Position numbers and translations under genes: made by a program. DNA of 11,004 bases from the NCBI GenBank assembly GCA_022615475.1, contig JAKEGQ010000240.1:1-11004 (forward strand). The letters run 5' to 3'. Below, piece by piece: positions 5,062 through 11,004 of this stretch (position 1 is the stretch's first letter; each line of letters opens with the position of its first letter). This DNA comes from Candidatus Methylomirabilota bacterium (GTDB lineage Bacteria; Methylomirabilota; Methylomirabilia; Methylomirabilales; CSP1-5). The notes below the pieces were generated by a model. The model searched no databases, was not told the origin of the DNA, and saw only the letters and a list, made by a program, of their open reading frames with translations.

Positions 5062-7545
5062 CTATTTGCGGAAGAGATCCTTCAATCCCTTCAACAGTTC
5101 CTCCTCCGGTCTTTTCTCGGGGGGCTTGGCCGGCGGCGGCGCTCCCGTTCCCGGCTGCAGCGGCTGCTCTGCCGGGGGTGATTTCGGCTTCTGGAGCCCC
5201 TTCGTGATCTCCTCGATCCCTTCCCCGATGAGACGCCGCTGGAGCTGTCGAGAAACGTAATTCAAGTCCGGTTGAGGCGTGACGCGCGGGAGCGTCCCGG
5301 TCAGGGCCACTGGTATCTCGAGGCGACCCTCCTTGTTGGTCAGGTACTTGAGCCCTTTGACATCTGCGATGAGATCCGTGGAGAGTTCGCGCGAGAGGAA
5401 GACGACCGTCCGCATGTCCAGGCTTTGGTCCAGCCCCATCCAGCCTTGGCCCTTGGCGGCCCAGTCGGTCGCGGTAATGAGGAAATTGTCGAGCAGAAAC
5501 TTCCCCTCCCGGACCCCGAGGGATCCTTTCAACTGACCGAACTCGGTGTTCCGGCTCGAAAAGAGCACCGGGTATTTGTTGCGGACCCGCGGAGAGATAA
5601 GCATGGAGAGACCCGGAACGCGCGTCAGGCCAGCCAGCGTGCTCTCGGCAAGGTTGACGTCCAGCAAGGCGCCCCGCATGATCTCGGCCTGGCCCTTGCC
5701 CGAGAGGGACCGCTGAATCTCTTCCCAACGGTTGCCGGATCCGGCAAGGTTCATATCGAGGTTGATGCCACCGCGGAGATGACGGGGGGCGGCGGGCGCT
5801 GCCCAGTGGAGTAGCTCGGCGAGATCGACGTCGCGCACCTGGGTCGTTGCGGTGAACCGCGGCGTGCTCTCGCGCATGTCGTATTGTCCCCGGCCCTGTA
5901 GCGAGCCTTTCAAGGCTTTAAGTGCAAAGCTGTCGATGGTGACCACCTGGCCGGCCATGGAGAAGGCCGCCTGGAGATCGGTGTAGTTGATGTCGTTGAT
6001 CGTTCCCCGGGCGGAGGAGATCTTGCCTTGAGAGGAAAATATGCCCTTTTCCATCCAGGCCCGCCCCTCGCCGGTCACCTGGCGCAGCACTTCCGGAGTC
6101 TTGCCGGCCCCTCGTCCTTCTCGAAGATCGGCAAGCCAGAGTTCAGGGGCAGCAAGGCGATAGGTGAGGGAGATCGGGGCCAATCGTTCGGCCTGGGCGG
6201 CCAGTCGCATCTGGGACTTTCCGATGCTGAACGGGGTCTCTCCGAGCGCCGCGCCCTGGCCGGTGAAGTTGACGGTGGCACTTTTAGTTGTGAGCGGCTG
6301 AGGAACCTGCGGCAGCGTGGCCCGAAGCTCGGTCAGCGTCAGTGAGCCGTTAATATCCGGGAGCCGGTCTTTGGCCATCCGGCCCTGGATCCGGGTGTGC
6401 ACCTCGAAGCTGCCGGCCAGCTTCTGCCCCCGAAGTGCCGGGAAGATCTTCTCCCACCCGGCGATGTCTGAGCGGTTCGAGTCCAGCGCAAGTCGCACTG
6501 CGGGCGACGAACCCCGTGTCACCGCACCGTTCCCCGTGAGCTCCAGGGTGTGGAGTTCGATCTTGGCCTTCTTCAGGGCGATCTCGTTCTGTGTCACCCG
6601 CGCGTCCCAGGAGAGGAGGAGGGGTACCCCCTGAGGTTTGCGGAAGCGCTCCCCAAAGCTTATGGTGGCGGCAGTGCCCTCTCCCTTGCCTGAGAGGGCC
6701 ATGTCCTCCAGCGTCCCGTCCACATGGGCGGTGAGTGAGAGGGCGCCATCACCTTTGAGTTCGGCAGGGAGACTCTCAGCGAGTACGGGCAGGCGCCTCA
6801 GGTCGGCGAAAGTCACTGGCCCCAGGTTGACATCGCCGCTGAGGCGGAGTCCTTTGGGGTCGTCCAACGAAACCCCCGGCGGCAACGGGCCTATCTTTCC
6901 TTGGACTGCGAGGTTCCTGCGGTCACTGTTGATGGCTGCGGCCAGCGTCATCGAGACCGGTCGGTCGAAGCCGAGGTCCTTAATGTTGAGGTCGACCTGG
7001 GTCGCGCGAAGCTCCACACCCGCCTTGTGATCGATGTAGTGCAGCTCGCCGGCGGCTACATCCACGAGGGAGACAAGGAACGGCAGGACTTTGGTTCCTG
7101 TGGTTGATGAGGGCGGGACCCCCTCCGTCTTCTTTTGTGGTTCCGCTCGGCCCGGACCGCCGATAGTGGCAAAGTTGAAGGCTCCTCCTTTGTCGCGGAT
7201 CGCCGTTACGACCGGCTTGCGCAGGATCAACCGTTTGACCCGCAGCTCTTTCCTGAGGAGGGGGAGGAACTCCACGTTCACCTGAAGATCGGCCGCGCGT
7301 AGGAAGTCCTGCGTCGAGAAGGCCCGGTCGTCTGCGAGGGTCAGGTTCTTCAGGCGAACGCCGATTCCCCCCCACAGAGTGACCCCAATGTCTTCTACCG
7401 TGACCTTGCGTCCAAGGGCCTGCTCGACCTGCGCGAGAATATAGTCCTTGTTGCGCTTGACCAGCCGATCCAGGTTGAGCAGCGCGAAGGCGACAACTGC
7501 CGCCAGGACGATGAGAATGATCGCAGCGATCGTGAGTTTCCGCAT
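5062..7545 (-). CDS. AsmA-family envelope protein
   Basis: An 827-residue protein with a single N-terminal signal anchor (residues 4-23, IAAIILIVLAAVVAFALL), then an AsmA N-terminal domain: VEQALGRKVTVEDIGVTLWG (40-59) and VEFLPLLRKELRVKRLILRKP (91-111). A long beta-rich middle follows, then an AsmA-like C-terminal region at about 520-740, including GGINLDMNLAGSG (592-604) and SGKGQAEIMRGALLDVNLA (615-633). A proline-rich linker (785-812) leads to a charged end. AsmA/TamB-like proteins are periplasmic beta-groove proteins tied to lipid transport and outer-membrane homeostasis, so this supports a diderm host. The start ATG has only a weak Shine-Dalgarno. It is followed by the radical SAM gene after 48 nt. 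Confidence 0.88.
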   Translation of the reverse strand: MRKLTIAAIILIVLAAVVAFALLNLDRLVKRNKDYILAQVEQALGRKVTVEDIGVTLWGGIGVRLKNLTLADDRAFSTQDFLRAADLQVNVEFLPLLRKELRVKRLILRKPVVTAIRDKGGAFNFATIGGPGRAEPQKKTEGVPPSSTTGTKVLPFLVSLVDVAAGELHYIDHKAGVELRATQVDLNIKDLGFDRPVSMTLAAAINSDRRNLAVQGKIGPLPPGVSLDDPKGLRLSGDVNLGPVTFADLRRLPVLAESLPAELKGDGALSLTAHVDGTLEDMALSGKGEGTAATISFGERFRKPQGVPLLLSWDARVTQNEIALKKAKIELHTLELTGNGAVTRGSSPAVRLALDSNRSDIAGWEKIFPALRGQKLAGSFEVHTRIQGRMAKDRLPDINGSLTLTELRATLPQVPQPLTTKSATVNFTGQGAALGETPFSIGKSQMRLAAQAERLAPISLTYRLAAPELWLADLREGRGAGKTPEVLRQVTGEGRAWMEKGIFSSQGKISSARGTINDINYTDLQAAFSMAGQVVTIDSFALKALKGSLQGRGQYDMRESTPRFTATTQVRDVDLAELLHWAAPAAPRHLRGGINLDMNLAGSGNRWEEIQRSLSGKGQAEIMRGALLDVNLAESTLAGLTRVPGLSMLISPRVRNKYPVLFSSRNTEFGQLKGSLGVREGKFLLDNFLITATDWAAKGQGWMGLDQSLDMRTVVFLSRELSTDLIADVKGLKYLTNKEGRLEIPVALTGTLPRVTPQPDLNYVSRQLQRRLIGEGIEEITKGLQKPKSPPAEQPLQPGTGAPPPAKPPEKRPEEELLKGLKDLFRK

Positions 7546-7741
7546 GATGGTGTGATCTCTGCAAACCCCAAACGAGATCCGATCCGCATATTGGTCGTGT
7601 TTCTTATTCCAGGAAACAGGAAACCGCGATGATTGTCAACCTCGATGTCGCACCCCACCATCATCCGATGCTTTGACATCCTCGCCTGGATGCCGGTCGC
7701 CACTTGCCGGGAAAGTGATGCGTAATGGGCGGGTCAACCCT
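7546..7741. other. Intergenic region upstream of the AsmA-like gene
   Basis: No gene is seen here. On the minus strand a perfect TTGACA (7639-7634) lies about 90 nt before the AsmA-like start, but no good -10 follows at normal spacing. A tandem 7-bp repeat AGGAAAC-AGGAAAC occupies 7611-7624, where the -10 would be; it could be an activator or repressor site. Confidence 0.3.
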
Positions 7742-7782
7742 TGAAAAGATAAGCGCCCGAGGGTGTGCAGCCCATCGGGCGT
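7742..7782 (-). terminator. Candidate rho-independent terminator of the 73-residue gene
   Basis: On the minus strand the stem ACGCCCGA (7782-7775) pairs with TCGGGCGC (7760-7753): seven Watson-Crick pairs plus a wobble, with extra GGG/CCC pairing in the loop. The T-rich run TTATCTTTTC follows. It lies 25 nt past the stop of the small gene at 7808. Confidence 0.6.
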
Positions 7783-7807
7783 CTCGGAGGGGTATCAGGG
7801 GAATGGG

Positions 7808-8029
7808 TCACACGTGAATGGCGCGAAAGATTCCTTCACCCCTTCTCCACGTGTTCCAGGCGTGGCGGCTTGGATAGATCTTGGGCTTCGGTTCAAAGGC
7901 ACCGGTCCCGTCCAGCTTCGAGAGGACCATGTCGTGGTGATCAGGACAGACCTCGCAGAAGCCGTACAGAGCGGCGTGATCCTCCTCTGTGACGAACATG
8001 CGATGGCCGTCCTTCTGCTGATGCTCCAC
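7808..8029 (-). CDS. Unknown 73-residue Cys/His-containing protein
   Basis: I do not recognise this small protein. It begins MEHQQKDGHRMFVTEEDHAALYG, followed by FCEVCPDHHDMVLSK (a CxxC with a nearby HH), GTGAFEPKPKIYPSRHAWNTW and a basic end. I chose the GTG at 8029 because GGAGAG lies six bases upstream. The ATG at 8065 would add 12 residues and has no ribosome binding site. The CEVCPDHH cluster could bind zinc or another metal, but two cysteines and two adjacent histidines are suggestive only. The protein is soluble, without a signal peptide. It stands alone between genes, with a candidate promoter upstream and a terminator downstream, which argues for a real, independently expressed gene. 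Confidence 0.68.
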   Translation of the reverse strand: MEHQQKDGHRMFVTEEDHAALYGFCEVCPDHHDMVLSKLDGTGAFEPKPKIYPSRHAWNTWRRGEGIFRAIHV

Positions 8030-8098
8030 GATACGCTCTCCGGCAAGTGCCCCAGGCCAGGCCATTTGGGCATAATGGTTCGGAGCGCCAACTCTGCG

Positions 8099-8128
8099 CT
8101 TTTAGCGAAAGAGCCACACCCCTGTCAA
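8099..8128 (-). promoter_or_regulatory. Candidate promoter of the 73-residue gene
   Basis: On the minus strand a perfect -35 TTGACA (8128-8123) is followed after 18 nt by TAAAAG (8104-8099, four of six). Directly upstream of the -35 is an A-rich purine tract (8139-8165 on this strand), which could act as an UP element. Transcription would begin about 63 nt before the GTG start. Confidence 0.5.
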
Positions 8129-8182
8129 GGGTTTTTGGATTCTTCTCCTCTTTTCCTTTTCTTTGTGGGTATTTCCGCCGTT

Positions 8183-8210
8183 CTGCTTTGCAAGAGCAGG
8201 ACCAGGTCCT
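8183..8210. promoter_or_regulatory. Paired palindromes upstream of the radical SAM gene
   Basis: CTGCT-N7-AGCAG (8183-8199) overlaps the odd palindrome AGGACC-A-GGTCCT (8198-8210). Both lie between divergent genes, about 66 nt before the plus-strand radical SAM start. They could be an operator; no protein can be named. No convincing promoter for the plus-strand gene was found. Confidence 0.25.
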
Positions 8211-8275
8211 TCTGGGCCATGCCAGTCCGGTGAGAGTGCTTGCGTCATAAGGTTTGGAGGGGTAAAGTAGGAGGT

Positions 8276-9142
8276 ATGAAGCAGAAAACACTGACCATTC
8301 ACGATCATCGGCGGCAACTCGACGAGAACCGGTACGTCTATGCCGTCCTCAGCCGGCGTTCGGGAGGGGTGTCGATCGGGATCAACCTGAATCCCGATAA
8401 GGTTTGCAATTTTGATTGCATTTATTGTCAGGTGGATCGGACCACCCCCGGGCGGTTTCGCAGGGTTGACCTCGGGATCCTCGAACAGGAACTCAGGGAC
8501 ATCCTCGCCAAGGCCAGATCGGGCGCCCTTTTCGAGCATCCACCCTTCTCCACCATCCCCGCACCGCTCCGCCAGGTGAAGGATATCGCCTTCAGCGGCG
8601 ATGGCGAGCCGACGACCTATCCGCGCTTCAAAGAGGTGGTCGAGCTAGCCATCCGGGCGAAGAACGAAGCTGGCCTCGGCCACCTGAAAATCGTGGTCAT
8701 TACCAACGCGACGATGTTTCACCGGCCAAGGGTTCGGGAGACTCTCGCTTTACTGGATCGCCACAATGGCGAGATCTGGGCGAAGCTGGACGCGGGGACC
8801 GAGGAGTATTATCACTTGGTGGATGTCACCACGATCCCTTTCCAGCGAGTCCTGCACAATATCCTCGCGGCCGCCCGTCATCGGCCGATTGTGATCCAGA
8901 GTCTTTTCATGCGGGTGCACGGGGTGGGGCCGGACGAGAGGGAGATCAAAGCGTTCTGCGACCGGTTGCGCGAGATCGTGGTGAAGGGGGGAAAGATCAC
9001 CCTGGTCCAGGTCTACACCGTGGCTCGCCGCCCCGCCCAAGATTACGTCACACCCCTCTCCAATGCCGAGGTGGACGCCATTACAGAGGCGGTTCGCCAG
9101 ATTCCCCTTGCTGCAGCTTCGTTCTATAGTGGGCAGGACTGA
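8276..9142 (+). CDS. COG0731-type radical SAM protein
   Basis: A 288-residue radical SAM protein. The cluster motif CNFDCIYC gives Cys44, Cys48 and Cys51, followed by QVDR; FSGDGEPTTYP (106-115) is the glycine-rich SAM-binding strand, and VVITNATMF (140-148) follows in the barrel. This is the COG0731 group of Fe-S oxidoreductases, distantly related to the wybutosine enzyme TYW1. Bacterial members have no agreed substrate. The ATG at 8276 is directly preceded by AGGAGGT, leaving only one base between the AGGAGG core and the start, which is unusually close. A TTG at 8240 would add 12 residues but has a poorer ribosome binding site. It is the first of three plus-strand genes. Confidence 0.85.
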   Translation: MKQKTLTIHDHRRQLDENRYVYAVLSRRSGGVSIGINLNPDKVCNFDCIYCQVDRTTPGRFRRVDLGILEQELRDILAKARSGALFEHPPFSTIPAPLRQVKDIAFSGDGEPTTYPRFKEVVELAIRAKNEAGLGHLKIVVITNATMFHRPRVRETLALLDRHNGEIWAKLDAGTEEYYHLVDVTTIPFQRVLHNILAAARHRPIVIQSLFMRVHGVGPDEREIKAFCDRLREIVVKGGKITLVQVYTVARRPAQDYVTPLSNAEVDAITEAVRQIPLAAASFYSGQD

Positions 9143-9153
9143 TCGCAGACAGC

Positions 9154-9178
9154 AGACCGGAGACGGGAGACCGGAGAC
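9154..9178 (+). repeat. Short tandem repeat between genes
   Basis: The unit AGACCGGAGAC occurs at 9154-9164 and again at 9168-9178, a period of 14 nt (two copies joined by GGG). It fills the short gap between the radical SAM stop and the NmrA-like start. Function unknown; a similar repeat style occurs at 10128-10153. Confidence 0.6.
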
Positions 9179-9205
9179 ACCCAACACCTAACGCCTGGGT
9201 GAGGC

Positions 9206-10108
9206 ATGATCCTGGTGGCCGGAGCGACCGGGCGCGTGGGAAGCCTGGTCGTCGATCTACTGCGACAGCAGGGGAGGGCGGTGCGGGCCCTCTGCAGGAG
9301 CGAGGTCAAGGCCAAGCCGCTCCGGGAGGCCGGGGCCGAGATCACGCTAGGTGATCTTGCGGATCGTCGGGCCCTGGTCGCAGCCTGTGAGCGAGTTCGC
9401 ACCATCTTCAGTGCGGTCACCTCATTGAACCCCAGGGCATTGAACCAGTCATATCGCCCGGAAACCGTTGAAGAACAGGGACACCGGGATCTCCTGAAGG
9501 CCGCTCGGGACGCCGGGGTTGACCAGATGATCTACCTGTCCGCGATTGGCGTGGACCATCCGGCGGCTCCCAGGCAGTTTCAAGTGAAACGTCGGGTGGA
9601 GGAGATCGTCACGTCATGCGGCATCCCTTATACCATCCTACGCCCCTCCGGCTTCATGGAGAACCTGTTGACTATACTCCCCTCCATCCGGCGCTTTGGC
9701 GTCGCCCCGCTGCCGGGCAAGGGGACGACACCTATTAGTTATATCGCGGGCAAGGATGTGGCCCGTGTCGCCGTCCTGGCGATTGGACATCCGGAGGCGA
9801 AGGGAGCGACCATCGAGTTCGGCGGCCCCGAGGATCTGAGCAACCGCCAGTGCGTGCAGATAGTCGCCAGGGTTTTTGACAGGTCCGCACGGATTTGTCC
9901 TATTCCCTTCCCGGTGCTTCATCTGGCTGCGGGCGTGGCTCGCCCATGGTCCCCGGCCCTCCGGGAATTCTTTGCGATCCTGCACTTTGTGGACCGATAT
10001 GGTATGCGTGCGCCGCGCCGTCCTCCATTTGCCGATAAGCTGTGGGCGCCGACCTCCTTTGAGGCCTTTGTCCGGCGCCAGACGGGCCGGACGAGCGTTG
10101 ACCGCTGA
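9206..10108 (+). CDS. NmrA-like NAD(P)-binding protein (atypical SDR)
   Basis: A 300-residue Rossmann-fold protein. GATGRVG (6-12) is the NAD(P)-binding loop, RALCRS (27-32) sits where the cofactor phosphate is often sensed, YLSAIGV (110-116) and the downstream Lys128 match the atypical SDR pattern, and PYTILRPSGFMENLL (141-155) is the hallmark of the NmrA/YbjT-like group. Proteins of this type range from reductases to redox sensors and assembly factors (for example NDUFA9-like), so the substrate cannot be inferred. The ATG at 9206 is the first in frame after a TGA six bases upstream; GAGG lies one base before it. It follows the radical SAM gene by 63 nt. Confidence 0.85.
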   Translation: MILVAGATGRVGSLVVDLLRQQGRAVRALCRSEVKAKPLREAGAEITLGDLADRRALVAACERVRTIFSAVTSLNPRALNQSYRPETVEEQGHRDLLKAARDAGVDQMIYLSAIGVDHPAAPRQFQVKRRVEEIVTSCGIPYTILRPSGFMENLLTILPSIRRFGVAPLPGKGTTPISYIAGKDVARVAVLAIGHPEAKGATIEFGGPEDLSNRQCVQIVARVFDRSARICPIPFPVLHLAAGVARPWSPALREFFAILHFVDRYGMRAPRRPPFADKLWAPTSFEAFVRRQTGRTSVDR

Positions 10109-10127
10109 GAGCAGCGATGAAGACTGA

Positions 10128-10153
10128 GGTCCGAGGGCTGGGTCCGAGGGCTG
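10128..10153 (+). repeat. Perfect 13-bp tandem repeat
   Basis: GGTCCGAGGGCTG occurs twice back to back (10128-10140 and 10141-10153), flanked by GACTGA-type near repeats, in the 83-nt gap before the helicase gene. No stem-loop or T-tract was found, so it does not look like a terminator. Confidence 0.7.
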
Positions 10154-10191
10154 AGGACTGAGCTTCCCGCTGTGCATGGTAGGATTCACCT

Positions 10192-11004
10192 ATGGACAAG
10201 CAGGCAGAGAAAGTGTTGGAAAGCTTTCACCCGGCGGTCCGAAACTGGTTCGCCCGTCGATTCCAGGCGCCGACAGAGCCCCAGGTGCGCGGCTGGCCAG
10301 CCATCGGGGAAGGGTCGAACACCCTCGTCACGGCACCGACCGGCTCGGGCAAGACGCTCGCCGCGTTCCTCTGGTGTATCGATTACCTGGTCCAGTTGGG
10401 GGTCCAGGGCCGCCTCGCCGATGAAGTGTATGTCCTCTACATCTCGCCCCTCAAAGCCCTGACGAATGATATCCAGCGGAACCTCGTCGAGCCCTTGAAC
10501 GGTATCCGCGACCTGGCCCGGCAGGCGGGGATCGAATTCCCTGAGTTACGGTCGGCGGTCCGCACAGGAGACACGGCACCCTCGGAACGCGCCTCGATGC
10601 GCCGACGGCCTCCCCACATCCTCATTACCACACCCGAGTCTCTCTTCATCCTCCTCACCTCAGAGCAATTCCGCGCCGCGCTCACGTCCGTGAAGTACGT
10701 GATCGTCGACGAGATCCATGCGGTGGCGGAGGACAAGCGGGGGGTCCATCTCTCTCTCAGTCTGGAGCGGCTCAGCCATCTGGCCAGTCAGGAGCCGGTC
10801 CGGATCGGCCTCTCTGCCACCGTGCGTCCGATCGAGACAATGGCTCACTTTTTGGTGGGGGGCGAGTGGCGCGATGGATCCCTCGTGCCCCGCCTCTGCC
10901 GCGTCGTGGGCAGCGACAAGCTCCGGGAGATGGATCTCGAGGTCATGGCGCCGCACCCAGAACTCGGGGCGGTCGCCACCAATGCCGTCTGGGAAGCCAC
11001 CTAT
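10192..11004 (+). CDS. lhr: Lhr-type DEAD/DEAH-box helicase, N-terminal part
   Basis: The first 271 codons of a superfamily 2 helicase, open to the window edge. Visible motifs are the Q motif region FQAPTEPQ (24-31), Walker A APTGSGKT (48-55), the Lhr-typical YISPLKAL (83-90), RTGDT (124-128), TTPESLFILLT (146-156), Walker B/DEIH (173-176) and GLSATV (206-211). This order and spacing is that of Lhr (large helicase-related) proteins, 3'-5' DNA/RNA helicases involved in nucleic-acid repair that usually run well over 800 residues. The rest, including the second RecA domain and winged helix, lies outside. The ATG at 10192 has AGGA seven bases upstream. Confidence 0.92.
   Translation, partial: MDKQAEKVLESFHPAVRNWFARRFQAPTEPQVRGWPAIGEGSNTLVTAPTGSGKTLAAFLWCIDYLVQLGVQGRLADEVYVLYISPLKALTNDIQRNLVEPLNGIRDLARQAGIEFPELRSAVRTGDTAPSERASMRRRPPHILITTPESLFILLTSEQFRAALTSVKYVIVDEIHAVAEDKRGVHLSLSLERLSHLASQEPVRIGLSATVRPIETMAHFLVGGEWRDGSLVPRLCRVVGSDKLREMDLEVMAPHPELGAVATNAVWEATY

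Noticed and set aside
8113..8134. Plus-strand terminator-like ACCC...GGGTTTTT
   Set aside because: Short stem, and no plus-strand gene ends upstream; the bases are better explained as the -35 region of the minus-strand promoter.

Overview
The window is bacterial DNA, high in G+C by eye, with eleven genes I can defend plus a truncated recombinase gene at the left edge (twelve in all). Most have recognisable families. The mix of an AsmA-like envelope protein, an LctP-type permease, two radical SAM enzymes and an Lhr helicase suggests a Gram-negative environmental bacterium. The style resembles deep lineages such as NC10/Methylomirabilota or Rokubacteria, but that placement is a guess: there is no rRNA or marker gene here.

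Left part (1-2300) looks accessory. At the edge, on the minus strand, lies the N-terminal 196 residues of an integron-integrase-like tyrosine recombinase with an unusual extra N-terminal domain; its promoter region carries a LexA-box-like palindrome. Upstream of it are a minus-strand hicA-hicB toxin-antitoxin pair and a DUF4926 gene. This module is bracketed by two direct copies (719-805 and 1839-1925) of an 87-bp sequence, about 80% identical by hand alignment. The right-hand copy supplies the ribosome binding site and first codons of a plus-strand gene for an unknown 126-residue protein with an extremely acidic tail.

Middle part (2300-7550): the acidic-tail gene is followed after 10 nt by an LctP-family lactate/glycolate permease. 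Converging on it from the right is a minus-strand pair, an 827-residue AsmA-like protein followed by a PA0069-family radical SAM protein whose last residues resemble a DNA-clamp-binding peptide.

Right part (7550-11004): a small orphan gene on the minus strand has its own candidate promoter and terminator. It is followed on the plus strand by a COG0731-type radical SAM protein, an NmrA-like NAD(P)-binding protein and the first 271 residues of an Lhr-type helicase that runs off the edge. The gaps between these plus-strand genes hold short tandem repeats.

The most interesting region is 590-1925: a recombinase gene with a possible SOS operator next to a toxin-antitoxin cassette between direct repeats. 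It looks like a small mobile or integron-like unit, but the repeats do not match canonical attC sites, so the mechanism is unproven.
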